This document shows, piece by piece, positions 44,135-53,524 of a stretch of DNA of 64,000 nucleotides; positions within the stretch are counted from its first letter, which is position 1, and the number at the start of each line of letters is the position of its first letter. The notes under the pieces are model-generated. The model had not been told where the DNA came from. It saw only the letters and a program-made list of their open reading frames with translations, and did no database searches. The DNA is from Lachnospiraceae bacterium (GTDB lineage: Bacteria; Bacillota; Clostridia; Lachnospirales; Lachnospiraceae). Made by a program: the position numbers and the translations under genes. The DNA is taken from assembly GCA_017427415.1 (NCBI GenBank), contig JAFRSU010000053.1, positions 1 to 64,000 of the forward strand, given 5' to 3'.

Positions 44135-44890
44135 ATGTCTGTATATAAACGAATGATCTTTATAATGGTAACCGGGATAATGCTTATCGGGATGCTGACT
44201 TTTTCTACAGGACGTCCCGTAAAAAGTGCCGTTATCATAATACCGGCCGGTACGGAAGATCCGGAGGGGACCGAGGCTGTTTTAAATGTTACACCTACCG
44301 ATATCCCGACCGATACTACCACACCCGAGCCCACGGCACCGGAACCGACAGAACCGCCCGTTCCTACAGTGCCTGCCGATAATCCCTTGAGATATGAGGT
44401 ATATCCCGATATCCATGACCTGATACAGGAGTATTATGATGCCAAAGCAGCTGCGGATATCGACAAGATGAAAAAACTGGTCACAGATCCTGTGTATATA
44501 AGTACCGAGACCATTACCGCCCAGAGCGAGTTCGTAAAAGGGTATTCGGACTTAAAGTGCTATACCAAGCGGGGCGGCGGAGAGATAGATTTTGTCGTAT
44601 ACTGCACCGTGAATATGCTTGTTTCCACACTTGAAACACCCATTGCTTCTCTTGAGTCGTTCTATATCATATATAAGGACGGAAAGCCCGTGATATTCTC
44701 CGGAGTTATTACGGATGAAGCTACACAGGCTGTTTTAAATACTCTGGATAATGACGATGATGTTGTGGAACTTAAAGAGTATACCTTAGAGGCGATATCC
44801 GCAGCGGCCGAGGCCGATCCTGCGGTATATGAATTCTGGCAGAAACTTATAAATGCCGTGGGTACGGAAGAAAACAGCACTGCCCCTTAA
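44135..44890 (+). CDS. membrane-anchored extracellular protein with NTF2-like domain
   Basis: The 251 residues have one N-terminal helix (MIFIMVTGIMLIGMLTF), which may be a signal anchor. A Thr/Pro/Glu linker follows (TTTPEPTAPEPTEPPVPTVP), then a domain of about 150 residues beginning YPDIHDLIQEYYDAKAAADI that looks like an NTF2/SnoaL-type fold. GGAGG is well placed. Its function is unknown. Its stop codon overlaps that of the convergent DUF5688 gene by 4 bp. Confidence 0.7.
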   Translation: MSVYKRMIFIMVTGIMLIGMLTFSTGRPVKSAVIIIPAGTEDPEGTEAVLNVTPTDIPTDTTTPEPTAPEPTEPPVPTVPADNPLRYEVYPDIHDLIQEYYDAKAAADIDKMKKLVTDPVYISTETITAQSEFVKGYSDLKCYTKRGGGEIDFVVYCTVNMLVSTLETPIASLESFYIIYKDGKPVIFSGVITDEATQAVLNTLDNDDDVVELKEYTLEAISAAAEADPAVYEFWQKLINAVGTEENSTAP

Positions 44891-45771
44891 TCCTTGACTG
44901 TAAAGCAGTCGCCAGGATAGTGATATATGCTGTCTGACAAAAATTCGGTCTCGGGGACGTAGTTGCGGTTTACGAGATTTACCATCTCTTTGAGATATTC
45001 TTCGTCCGAACCGAGTGCTTCGGGCACTATCAATACTTCGTTAACAGAACTGGGAAGGATGTAAAAACCGGAATTAATGGATTTTTGTATCCTTTCCAGT
45101 ATATTTTTGTAAAGAAGACACGATGCACCGTTATACCTGTCTTTGTTGGAAAGAATATAGAGCGACGGAAGTCCGGCGTATACGGGATCCGGCGGAGCAA
45201 ACGGGTAGGATTTCAGTTCTTCGCCTAAGGTTTGGAATACTGCAGGAAACAGCTTTTCGGTATTTTCGACGGCTGTTTTTTTCATTTCTTCATGAGTTAT
45301 CCCGAAAAAATCGCAATTCGTATTATCTATTTTTATGGAAGATATGCCGCCGGGACCGCCTGAGAGAAGATAATGATAGGTTACAGCCAGATCCATAACT
45401 TTTTCGTGAGGAGCATTTTTAAGAAAAGCCTTATTCCGCTCGTAATTTACCAGCTTTACGAATATCCTTCCGGATATGTTCTCCTTGTTTATCAGTTCGA
45501 ACAGTCCGTCTTTTCCGAATTCCTTATGTTCATGGTATAATCCGACTATATGCTCTGCAAGATCTTCTATGGGTCTGCCGTTGATATGCTCCAGGAAAAA
45601 ACCGTTCAGATATATACCGGGGGAAACAAGCCTGTCTTTTTCCGATATGACAAGGCATACGTATTCCACTGAATTGTTCTTGGTGACCTTCCGGGATTCG
45701 ATCAGGAAATCGTCTCCCAATATATCGGAGACCTGCTGTCTGATACTCTCTGTAAATTCTTCGAAATTCAT
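44887..45771 (-). CDS. DUF5688 family protein
   Basis: The 294-residue soluble protein matches the DUF5688 pattern known from Lachnospiraceae: an N-terminal helix, VTKNNSVEYVCLVISEKDR, SPGIYLNGFFLEHINGR, and a C-terminal section with LPSSVNEVLIVPEALGSD. No activity is known for the family. AGGAGG lies upstream of the ATG, and a strong promoter precedes it. It is a single-gene unit. Confidence 0.7.
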   Translation of the reverse strand: MNFEEFTESIRQQVSDILGDDFLIESRKVTKNNSVEYVCLVISEKDRLVSPGIYLNGFFLEHINGRPIEDLAEHIVGLYHEHKEFGKDGLFELINKENISGRIFVKLVNYERNKAFLKNAPHEKVMDLAVTYHYLLSGGPGGISSIKIDNTNCDFFGITHEEMKKTAVENTEKLFPAVFQTLGEELKSYPFAPPDPVYAGLPSLYILSNKDRYNGASCLLYKNILERIQKSINSGFYILPSSVNEVLIVPEALGSDEEYLKEMVNLVNRNYVPETEFLSDSIYHYPGDCFTVKD

Positions 45772-45846
45772 TGTACCTCCTGTTTGGAGGCGGTAATTAA
45801 GAAATAAAAATAATTAAATGAAACACACTTTTTTACACTTTAAATT

Positions 45847-45875
45847 ATTCTATCATGTACTTTTGCTCTTGTCAA
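45847..45875 (-). promoter_or_regulatory. promoter for the DUF5688 gene
   Basis: On the minus strand TTGACA (45875-45870), 17 bp and TAGAAT (45852-45847). Confidence 0.65.
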
Positions 45876-45913
45876 GAAAAGCAATAATTGAGTATAATTT
45901 CCTTGTTTTTTTA

Positions 45914-45942
45914 TTGATTATATAAAAAGTATGTGCTAAAAT
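45914..45942 (+). promoter_or_regulatory. promoter for hflX
   Basis: TTGATT (45914-45919), 17 bp and TAAAAT (45937-45942). Confidence 0.55.
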
Positions 45943-45991
45943 CGTTAAGGTTATCTGGTGGAAGTGTGTTTTAAGCAAAAAGGAGTACCCG

Positions 45992-47248
45992 ATGCAGGAA
46001 CTTTTCGATATATGTGAGGAACAGGAACGTGTCATTTTGGTGGCAGTACAGCGCGAAAGTGATGATGATACGGAAAAGTCGGTCGATGAGCTTAAGAAGC
46101 TTGCCGATACTGCCGGGGCACTTACCGTCGGGCGTCTTATACAGAAAAGGGAAAGCGTGCAGGCGGGGACTTATATAGGTAAAGGTAAGATACAGGAATT
46201 AAAAGAGATGGTCCGTGAGACCGGGGCTACCGGCATCATATGCGATGATGAGTTAAGTCCCGCTCAGATGCGTAATTTAGAGAGTGAGCTTGAGACCAAG
46301 ATCATGGACAGGACCATGCTTATCCTTGATATTTTTGCAAAGCATGCATCTTCCGCCGAAGGCAAGCTTCAGGTTGAGATGGCGCAGTTAAAATACAGGA
46401 TGGCCAGACTTGTCGGTATGAGAAGTTCTATGTCAAGGGTGTCTTACGGCATAGGCATGAGAGGTCCCGGTGAGAAAAAACTCGAGATGGACAGGCGTTT
46501 GATCAGGGACAGGGTGAGCCGCTTAGGCGATGAACTTGAAGCGATAGAGCAGAACAGAAGTACCAACAGGTCCAAAAGGACAAAAAGCGGTATCCCCGTG
46601 GCAGCCATAGTAGGATACACCAATGCCGGTAAATCCACACTCCTTAACAGGCTGACCGGATCGGATATCCTTTCTGCGGACATGCTCTTTGCTACACTCG
46701 ATCCCACCACCAGGGTATTTAAGTTTGAGAACGGTCAGGAACTCCTGCTTACGGATACGGTAGGTTTTATCAGGAAGCTTCCCCATCATCTGATAGAAGC
46801 ATTCCATTCCACGCTTGAGGAAGCATGCTATGCCGATTTTATCATACATGTGGTCGATTCATCGAATCCCGATGCACCCGCCCATATGCATGTCGTATAT
46901 GAGACCTTAAAAAAGCTCGGAGTAAAGGATAAACCCGTGATCACCTTGTTTAACAAGTCGGATGTGGCGGCGGATCCGGGGCTTAAAGATCTTAACTGCG
47001 AAAAGTATCTGAATGTTTCCGCAAAAACCGGCGAGGGTCTTGATGCCTTTATCGATACAATGGAAAAGCTTTTGCTCGAAAGCAAGGTGAGCGTTGAGAG
47101 CGTGATAGGCTATAAGGATGCCGGAGTGATAGACAGGATAAGAAAGGACGGTACACTTCTCGAAGAAAAGTACCTTCCTGAAGGGATAGGGATTAAGGCT
47201 TATATATCAAAAGAGCTTTACGGAAAAATAAAAAGTATCATAGAGTAA
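45992..47248 (+). CDS. hflX: ribosome-splitting GTPase HflX
   Basis: HflX binds 50S/70S ribosomes and splits stalled or hibernating ribosomes. The 418 residues show the N-terminal HflX domain (GTYIGKGKIQELKEMVRETG, FAKHASSAEGKLQVEMAQLK and GPGEKKLEMDRRLIRDRV) and a G domain with G1 GYTNAGKSTLLNRL, G3 DTVGFIRKLPHHLI and G4 NKSD. AAAAGGAG precedes the ATG. The stop overlaps the region before the CotH gene, so they may be co-transcribed. Confidence 0.95.
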   Translation: MQELFDICEEQERVILVAVQRESDDDTEKSVDELKKLADTAGALTVGRLIQKRESVQAGTYIGKGKIQELKEMVRETGATGIICDDELSPAQMRNLESELETKIMDRTMLILDIFAKHASSAEGKLQVEMAQLKYRMARLVGMRSSMSRVSYGIGMRGPGEKKLEMDRRLIRDRVSRLGDELEAIEQNRSTNRSKRTKSGIPVAAIVGYTNAGKSTLLNRLTGSDILSADMLFATLDPTTRVFKFENGQELLLTDTVGFIRKLPHHLIEAFHSTLEEACYADFIIHVVDSSNPDAPAHMHVVYETLKKLGVKDKPVITLFNKSDVAADPGLKDLNCEKYLNVSAKTGEGLDAFIDTMEKLLLESKVSVESVIGYKDAGVIDRIRKDGTLLEEKYLPEGIGIKAYISKELYGKIKSIIE

Positions 47249-47268
47249 TGTTTTTGGGGGTTTTAGAA

Positions 47269-49158
47269 GTGAAAAAGAAATTCGGAAATATAAAAACGGT
47301 ATTTGTGTTGGTAATGTGTATCGCGGCACTTGTACTTTCTTCGTGCGGCAAGGGAAGTGACGGACCGGATACCGGTTCGGTCACGCAGGCGCCCACTGGA
47401 GCTGAGCCTACAACTGTAGAACCGGGACAGACGGATACTCCGACTCCTACAGGCGAAGAGCCGACTAAGAGACCGGACCAGGGCAGACCCGTACCTACAT
47501 CTTCCATAGACAAGTCTCCTACGGAAAAGAGCGTAAGCTCACTTGCACCCGAGCAGAATAAAAAGCCGGAGCTTGTAGACGGATATAGAGAGGTTGAACT
47601 CGAGTTTAAAGAGGACGGATCTTTTAAGTTCAAGCAGGTCAACTGCTTCTATAACGAGCAGGTTAAGCTTACCATTACCGCTCCCGAAGGAGCTGTAGTA
47701 TATTATACTTTAGACGGTACCGAGCCTACTGTTTATTCCGCATATTATGTCGAGCCTCTTATTTTTGAAAAGAGAGGCGGGGATTTCCCTGAGGCACATG
47801 TATTCAGGGCTGCGGTAATAGATAAGGACTGGAATATGTCCAAGGTTGCGGCCAGGACTTTCCTTGTAGGAAGTAATCTGGACAAGAGATTTTCCACTAC
47901 CGTGTTCTTTATAAGCGGCGATCCGGACGAGCTTTACAATGCACCTAACGGTATCATGTACGGGAATAATGCTTTTGAGCGCGGCCGTGATTCGGAGAGA
48001 ATGGTATATATAGAGGCCTTTGAGGCTGACGGGACTCCGATATTTGCACAGTTCGGCGGAGTGAGGATTTACGGCGGTTACTCGAGAAATTACGATATAA
48101 AATCATTTAAGCTTTACTCACGTAAGTCTTACGATGAAGAACATAAGAATTTTAAGTTCGACGAGTTTGAGACCCCTAAGCTTTATGAGCTTGAAGAGGG
48201 TGAAAATCCTATTATAACCAAGTACGACAAGCTGGTGCTCCGTAACGGCGGCAATGATTATCAGTTCGCATTTATAAGGGATGAGATCAGCCAGCGCCTG
48301 GTAAAGCGTGCGGGTTTTGAGACCTACGAAGAGGTGATACCTGCCGTATGTTATTTGAACGGCAATTATTATTCACTGTTCTGGCTCCATGAGAATTATT
48401 GCGATAAGTACTTCAAGGAGAAGTTCGGGGACGGGGAAGGTGAGTTTATCGTAGCCGAGGGTACCGATCAGGAAAAGAGTGATGACGAAGAGATCCAGAG
48501 TTTCATAGATGATTACAACAGGAAGTATAAGAGTTTCTCGACATCCGATCTTAAGGATAATGCAGTATATCAGAGACTTTGTGATTTCATGGATGTGGAG
48601 AGTTATCTTGATTTCTTTGCATGGAATATAGCTCTTAACAACTGGGACTGGCCGAATAACAATTTTAAGTGTTTTAAATATGTTCCGGCAGCCGGTGAGA
48701 ATGCAGGAGAAGGTGTATTCGACGGGAAATGGAGATTCCTTCCCCATGACATGGATTACACCTACGACATATACGATCAGGCAAAAGCAAACGAAAGCTA
48801 CAATACCTTAAAGGCTGTCCTCGATGAGGATGAGGAGCGTTATTCACCTCTGTTTGCAAAGCTTATGGAACGTAAGGACTGCAGGGATTATTTCAGAAAT
48901 AAGACCTATGAATACATCAACGGTGCACAGAGCGAACAGGCGATAAAGGAAGAGTATGAGAAGCTTCATGAGGAACGTAAGAGAGAGTTTTCTTATTTCT
49001 ATGAACATCTTCAGAATCTGAGACGTAAGGGCAACTGGAATATCTGGGCACAGCCTCAGAATTATGCAGGCTACGAGAAGCAGATATACACATTTGCAGA
49101 AAAGAGAGCGGCATTTGTGATCAAGTATATGGATGAACTGCTCCCGGCGATCGAATAA
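47269..49158 (+). CDS. CotH-family lipoprotein with chitobiase-like C-terminal-type domain
   Basis: The protein of about 629 residues starts at GTG (VKKKFGNIKTVF) and has a lipoprotein signal with the lipobox LVLSSCGKG. A Thr/Pro linker leads to a CHB_HEX_C-like beta domain (PEGAVVYYTLDGTEPTVYS), then the CotH domain: DKLVLRNGGNDYQFAFIRDE, YYSLFWLHENYCDKYFKE, NIALNNWDWPNNNFK and FLPHDMDYTYDIYD. CotH proteins are atypical kinases that phosphorylate spore-coat proteins; extracellular lipid-anchored relatives occur in cellulolytic clostridia (family knowledge). The Asp in HDMDYT is at the expected metal-binding position. The substrate is unknown. Confidence 0.88.
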   Translation: MKKKFGNIKTVFVLVMCIAALVLSSCGKGSDGPDTGSVTQAPTGAEPTTVEPGQTDTPTPTGEEPTKRPDQGRPVPTSSIDKSPTEKSVSSLAPEQNKKPELVDGYREVELEFKEDGSFKFKQVNCFYNEQVKLTITAPEGAVVYYTLDGTEPTVYSAYYVEPLIFEKRGGDFPEAHVFRAAVIDKDWNMSKVAARTFLVGSNLDKRFSTTVFFISGDPDELYNAPNGIMYGNNAFERGRDSERMVYIEAFEADGTPIFAQFGGVRIYGGYSRNYDIKSFKLYSRKSYDEEHKNFKFDEFETPKLYELEEGENPIITKYDKLVLRNGGNDYQFAFIRDEISQRLVKRAGFETYEEVIPAVCYLNGNYYSLFWLHENYCDKYFKEKFGDGEGEFIVAEGTDQEKSDDEEIQSFIDDYNRKYKSFSTSDLKDNAVYQRLCDFMDVESYLDFFAWNIALNNWDWPNNNFKCFKYVPAAGENAGEGVFDGKWRFLPHDMDYTYDIYDQAKANESYNTLKAVLDEDEERYSPLFAKLMERKDCRDYFRNKTYEYINGAQSEQAIKEEYEKLHEERKREFSYFYEHLQNLRRKGNWNIWAQPQNYAGYEKQIYTFAEKRAAFVIKYMDELLPAIE

Positions 49159-49195
49159 AGGGATTTCCGGGTTTTAAACAGTGGGATAAATTATC

Positions 49196-49280
49196 AGGGC
49201 TCTGTCCGGGCAGCATCCCGGCGAAATTGTCACCAAAGACAATTTCGCCCGGGAGCATACCCGTCACGAGCCCTTTTTTA
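49196..49280 (+). terminator. AGGGCT/AGCCCT terminator element with a nested hairpin
   Basis: AGGGCTCTGTCCGGGCAGCAT and ACCCGTCACGAGCCCT match the simpler copy at 21150-21186. Between them sits a perfect hairpin (49217-49253) flanked by AGCAT (49212-49216) and AGCAT (49254-49258). Six T follow. Confidence 0.7.
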
Positions 49281-49362
49281 GTGTAATATTTTAAATGATT
49301 ATTAATTCCTGAATTAGTTGTCTTTCAAACGGCAGCGGGTTCTTTAGAGAAGTGCATTCGGG

Positions 49363-50340
49363 TCAGCGCAGCATCATAAGTACCGCCATACAGATGATAA
49401 ACTGTATTATGCAGAATCTGTGGACCACGTGGGTGTCCTTCCATTGTTTGTCCTCGGGCCTGTTCTTACGGAAGTGGTCATGTAAGGGAGTCCTGGTATT
49501 CTTAAGGATACTTATCTTAAAGAATCTTAACAGGAATATTTTCACGAGTCCTAATCCGCCGTCCAATATGAATACTATACAGATGGGGATGAAGAGCAGC
49601 GGGTCACCGCATTTCATGGCTGCTATCGCCATAAATACACCGATGGTACGTGAACCTGCATCTCCCATCAGCATGATGCTCGGGGAGGCATTGAACCAAA
49701 GGTATCCTGCCATGGCAAACATGAACAGCACTTCGTACATTACAAAATCAGGTTCTGCGGTGATAAGCATGAATGTGAACATGCATATGATCGAAAGCGA
49801 TGTACAGAGTCCGTCCACACCGTCAGTACAGTTGATCACGTTTATCGACATCCATATAAGTATGGTGGCAAGTATCACGTATACAACATATGGCAGTTCT
49901 AACGAAAGGTTTTTTCCTATGAGGCTTGATAAGAGCCTGAAATCAATGACTGTGGAGTTATGAGCCGCAAATGTGATGGCACAGCCTATGGAGATAAGTA
50001 AATCAAGGGCTCCTTTTTTATAGTCGCTCCAGGACTTAGTCGATGCATCATCCAAAAATCCGGTCATCATCGCAAAGAACAGGAATACAAGATATACTGC
50101 ATATTCCACATCAAACGGTGCAAACAGGAATGCGAGCACACAGAAGACGGTCACGAATATGATCCCGGCGCCTCTGGCCTTGCCTTTTGCTTTTTCGGCG
50201 TTTACCGCAAATGCACGTCCTTTGTCAACGGGAAGCTTGGCTTTCAGCTTATCTGACAGGACGAAGGTCAGCACAAAGACCAATACTGCAACAGCAGCCG
50301 TATAGAACGGCGGGAGCTTATCAAAAAGTAAAGTTACCAT
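49363..50340 (-). CDS. MraY/WecA-superfamily phospho-sugar transferase
   Basis: The protein of 325 residues has ten or so membrane helices and the PNPT motifs: the FLDDASTKSWSDYKK acidic pair, NCTDGVDGLC, LMGDAGSRTIG and the C-terminal TPLHDHFRKN. This last matches the HHH loop of MraY in altered form (HDH). It transfers a sugar phosphate from a UDP-sugar to undecaprenyl phosphate; it may be MraY itself or a second paralog. It stands alone rather than in the mur/dcw cluster, which favours a paralog. I chose the ATG at 50340, 7 nt after AGAGG. Confidence 0.85.
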   Translation of the reverse strand: MVTLLFDKLPPFYTAAVAVLVFVLTFVLSDKLKAKLPVDKGRAFAVNAEKAKGKARGAGIIFVTVFCVLAFLFAPFDVEYAVYLVFLFFAMMTGFLDDASTKSWSDYKKGALDLLISIGCAITFAAHNSTVIDFRLLSSLIGKNLSLELPYVVYVILATILIWMSINVINCTDGVDGLCTSLSIICMFTFMLITAEPDFVMYEVLFMFAMAGYLWFNASPSIMLMGDAGSRTIGVFMAIAAMKCGDPLLFIPICIVFILDGGLGLVKIFLLRFFKISILKNTRTPLHDHFRKNRPEDKQWKDTHVVHRFCIIQFIICMAVLMMLR

Positions 50341-50489
50341 ACCGGTACCTCTCATCTATAGATTTTTCATTTGATATTTTACCCCATTTGATGTATTTTG
50401 TATATAGCTTTTTTTATTTTAGGGGTTGAGGGTATATAAAAATCCTCCGATATACATATTAGGACTATGTTTTCCGAAAGGAGATTATT

Positions 50490-51704
50490 ATGGACAGGAC
50501 TTTATATATAAAAAGATCTGTAAAGGCGGCCATGGCATTTGCCTTTTTGATATTGATATTTACAGCATCCGTAAGGGTGAAGGCCGAAGAGACGGTATCC
50601 GTTACAGAGATAAATTATGAAAAAAGCACGGTTACGGTCAAGTTAGGCACCGGTGATACCGAGCTGCAGATATCGGATTCAAAGCAGAAAACCTGGGAGA
50701 CGGTGACCGTAGAACCTGTATCCGGTGCAGTTACCCTTGATATTTCATGGATACCTGTATCTAAGGACTATGTGCTCTCACTCCGCGGAGATAAAAACAA
50801 GACTGCAGTAAAAGTGAAGATACCGAAGCAGGAAAAAACGCTTAAAGTTACATATACAGCAGCGGCAGGCGTACTTGATATCACAGGGGATAACGGACGT
50901 ACGATACAGTGGAGAAAAAAGAATTCGACAAAGTGGAAGACATATAATAAGTCTGCATTTTCCAAAACACTTGAAGGCTTGGTAAGTAAGGGTGCCACAC
51001 TCGTATTCAGGACCGCTCCCGTAAAAGGAGACGGGACATCCGCAGGCCTTCGTCCCGGAAAAGAAGTATCCGTAGCCATAAAGCATAAGACAGCGGCTCC
51101 TAAGGTTGCGATAGATGACGAGAAGCTTACCTTTAAGCTCGATAAAGGACTTGAGTACAGGTTCTGTGACGAGGACGGAAAGGTACTTGACGGAGAAAAA
51201 TGGAAAAAGGTACCTGTAGGAAGCGATGTGCTTATAAAGGATCTGGCACCGAAGGCATTGGCAGATGCGTCAAAGGACGGCGAGACAGTGGGGATACAGT
51301 TCAGGGTTCCTGCTACCGCAAAGAAACAGATGTCGAACACTGCCACCGTCTTTATACCGGGACAGACAAGGCTTACCGATGAAGAACTGAAAAGCGTAAA
51401 AATAGAGTATAAAGAAGACGGATCGGGTTTTATGCTGACCTTTGAGAAAGCAAGCTATTCGGTACCTTATGAATACTGCATTATAAATGCAAAAGACCAA
51501 AAAGAGGGCGTAACGATAGACAGCTTTAACGAGATACACTGGGTTACCGTTACGGATAAGAGAGCTTTTACCGTTGAAAAGGAAGAGAACAACGCAACTG
51601 AGGGAAGCATCATATATGTAAGGAAGAAGTCGATAAGAAAGCTTGGTATAAGCGGATATGCACTTGCTTCCACATATAAGAAATTCACAACTGTTGAGTA
51701 CTAG
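50490..51704 (+). CDS. secreted protein of unknown function, tandem paralog A
   Basis: The 404 residues have a signal peptide (MAFAFLILIFTASVRVKA) and beta-rich domains: about 30-110 (ITDISW-like strand), about 115-200 (WRKKNSTKWKTYNKSAF) and two more. No enzyme motif or anchor is visible. AAAGGAG is well placed. The next gene encodes a protein with the same layout, so the pair arose by tandem duplication. A structural or adhesive exported role is a guess. Confidence 0.72.
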   Translation: MDRTLYIKRSVKAAMAFAFLILIFTASVRVKAEETVSVTEINYEKSTVTVKLGTGDTELQISDSKQKTWETVTVEPVSGAVTLDISWIPVSKDYVLSLRGDKNKTAVKVKIPKQEKTLKVTYTAAAGVLDITGDNGRTIQWRKKNSTKWKTYNKSAFSKTLEGLVSKGATLVFRTAPVKGDGTSAGLRPGKEVSVAIKHKTAAPKVAIDDEKLTFKLDKGLEYRFCDEDGKVLDGEKWKKVPVGSDVLIKDLAPKALADASKDGETVGIQFRVPATAKKQMSNTATVFIPGQTRLTDEELKSVKIEYKEDGSGFMLTFEKASYSVPYEYCIINAKDQKEGVTIDSFNEIHWVTVTDKRAFTVEKEENNATEGSIIYVRKKSIRKLGISGYALASTYKKFTTVEY

Positions 51705-51746
51705 GACAGTTAAGCATTATACTATATCAGGAGGTATGAAAAAGAT

Positions 51747-52964
51747 ATGATAAAGAGAATATTTTCATGCTGCACAGCTGTTCTGGTTATAACGGTGGTC
51801 TTTTTGCTTACTTCGGGATTAAAAACCGTACAGGCAGCAGGTGGGGAAAAACCGGTCACCATAGGTAAAATAGATTATGATGACCTTACTTTACAGGTAT
51901 TTAAGAACGGAAACGGTATAGTGTATTTTTCTACCAACGGCAGGAAAAACTGGCTGGAGGCAGACGGCGAGATAAAGAACGGTTCCGAAGGTGAATATAT
52001 CGAGATGGATATATCGTGGGTGGATCCGAAAAGTGATGTGAAACTTTACTTTAAAGGAAATAAAGATGAGACCGCTGTGGATGTTACCATCCCTAAGATG
52101 ATCACCGTTTTTAAGGTCAAGTTTGATAAGATAGCTATAGACTTTGATTTTGACGGATACGGAAGCTGCGAGAAATTCATGTGGAGAAAGACTTCCGATT
52201 ATAACTGGACCGAGGTATCGTTCGACAAGAGTTCGGCAAGCTACAAGGCTTTCCTTAAGACCATAGAGACGCTGCGATTTAAGGGCTGCAAGCTTATATT
52301 CTGCTGTATACAGAAGACCGGTACCGATGATAAAAATCCCGGCGAGAGGCTGAGCAACGAGGTGAAGGTCACTATACCCAAACAGGCTGAGGCGCCTCTT
52401 ATCCAGTTTGATCTGAAAAAACGTACGGTAAATACCAAGGATTCATGGGAATACTATGACAGCAAGCAGAAAAAATGGATAAGCTGTTCTAAGAATATGG
52501 ATCTTGATACTCTGATTCCCGAGGTTTTCTCTACGGGTGGCAAAAAGGGCGAGGACGTAAAGATCAGATTCAGATTCTATGCCACGGATAAAAAGGCTGC
52601 ATCTAAGAGCACGACGCTTTTTGTACCGGGACAGAATCCCGCTCCTGTGATAGGGGAGAGCGGTGATGTTATATTCACAAACGACAATAAAAAACTGAAG
52701 ATCTCCTTCCCGGGGGCTTCTACCGAACTTCCCATAGAGTACTGCATCATTAAGAAGGGGTATGCCTTTGATGAGAAAAAAGCGGTATGGAAGACCGTTA
52801 AGAGCTCTAAGAAAACACTCACATTCAGTGCTTCGGGCGCTCCTGGCGGCAGTAAGATATACGTCAGATTCGCCGGAGAGAACATGAGCAAGGTTAAGGG
52901 TACGGATATCAGGCTTGCTTCAGCATGTACCTATTATGAGGTTAACTGGCCTGATAAGACTTGA
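51747..52964 (+). CDS. secreted protein of unknown function, tandem paralog B
   Basis: The 405 residues start with a signal peptide (CTAVLVITVVFLLTSG). They follow paralog A throughout: EMDISWVDPKSDVKLYFKGN against LDISWIPVSKDYVLSLRGDK, WRKTSDYNWTEVSF against WRKKNSTKWKTYNK, and ELPIEYCIIKKG against SVPYEYCIINAK. Sequence identity is modest, so the duplication is old. AGGAGG precedes the ATG, 42 bp after paralog A. A bidirectional terminator follows. Confidence 0.72.
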   Translation: MIKRIFSCCTAVLVITVVFLLTSGLKTVQAAGGEKPVTIGKIDYDDLTLQVFKNGNGIVYFSTNGRKNWLEADGEIKNGSEGEYIEMDISWVDPKSDVKLYFKGNKDETAVDVTIPKMITVFKVKFDKIAIDFDFDGYGSCEKFMWRKTSDYNWTEVSFDKSSASYKAFLKTIETLRFKGCKLIFCCIQKTGTDDKNPGERLSNEVKVTIPKQAEAPLIQFDLKKRTVNTKDSWEYYDSKQKKWISCSKNMDLDTLIPEVFSTGGKKGEDVKIRFRFYATDKKAASKSTTLFVPGQNPAPVIGESGDVIFTNDNKKLKISFPGASTELPIEYCIIKKGYAFDEKKAVWKTVKSSKKTLTFSASGAPGGSKIYVRFAGENMSKVKGTDIRLASACTYYEVNWPDKT

Positions 52965-52994
52965 TCTTAAACAGGAACAAAGCAATAAACAGCA

Positions 52995-53031
52995 ATAAAA
53001 AAAGAGTCGCAAGACTCTTTTTTTGTTGGTA
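52995..53031. terminator. bidirectional terminator
   Basis: AAAGAGTC-GCAA-GACTCTTT with A and T runs serves both the gene ending at 52964 (+) and the small gene ending at 53039 (-). Confidence 0.8.
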
Positions 53032-53038
53032 TAAAGGT

Positions 53039-53326
53039 TTAGTTAAATGCGTCCTTGATGTCTTCTGCAGCATCCTCGGCAGCTTCCTTGGCGTCATCGA
53101 GAGCATCCTTAACTTCGTCAGCAGCATCCTCGGGCTTGATGTTAAGAGAAACATATTCGGGTGATTCATCCTCATTCTCTTCATCCAGATCGAAGTCATC
53201 AATATCATCATCGAAATCGTCATCAGCTTCATCCTTACCGGTGAGCTTCTTATATGCACAATATGCACCGAAGCCGGCAGCTGCAGCACCTGCTGCACCA
53301 ACAACAAACTTTAAGAATTTCTTCAT
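53039..53326 (-). CDS. small acidic membrane-anchored protein
   Basis: The 95-residue protein has a short N-terminal hydrophobic segment (FVVGAAGAAAAGFGAYCAY) and a very acidic Asp/Glu/Ala tail. It resembles small YtxH-like or tail-anchored stress proteins in composition only. AGGAG precedes the ATG. Its 5' untranslated region starts with a perfect hairpin. Confidence 0.7.
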   Translation of the reverse strand: MKKFLKFVVGAAGAAAAGFGAYCAYKKLTGKDEADDDFDDDIDDFDLDEENEDESPEYVSLNIKPEDAADEVKDALDDAKEAAEDAAEDIKDAFN

Positions 53327-53344
53327 CTTGCTTCTCCTTTCAAT

Positions 53345-53408
53345 TTTGACTGATAAGCTCAGTCAAATCATCAGATAGTATTATACGATGAAAACACCAA
53401 AATGTAAA
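53345..53408 (-). promoter_or_regulatory. promoter and 5' hairpin of the small acidic protein gene
   Basis: On the minus strand TTTACA (53408-53403), 17 bp and TATAAT (53385-53380). The transcript would begin near 53373, immediately before the palindrome TTTGACTGA / TCAGTCAAA (53345-53367), a likely mRNA 5' stabiliser or operator. Confidence 0.6.
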
Positions 53409-53454
53409 GTTAAAAAATTATGAATAGGGGATTTTTTGCTTTTTTTATTTAAGG

Positions 53455-53483
53455 TTGACAAGAAAACACAAAACAGATATACT
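53455..53483 (+). promoter_or_regulatory. promoter for the flippase-like gene
   Basis: TTGACA (53455-53460), 17 bp and TATACT (53478-53483). Confidence 0.7.
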
Positions 53484-53524
53484 ATTTGAGGTTTGCGATT
53501 TAGTTTGTAATAGGAGGATTGTCG

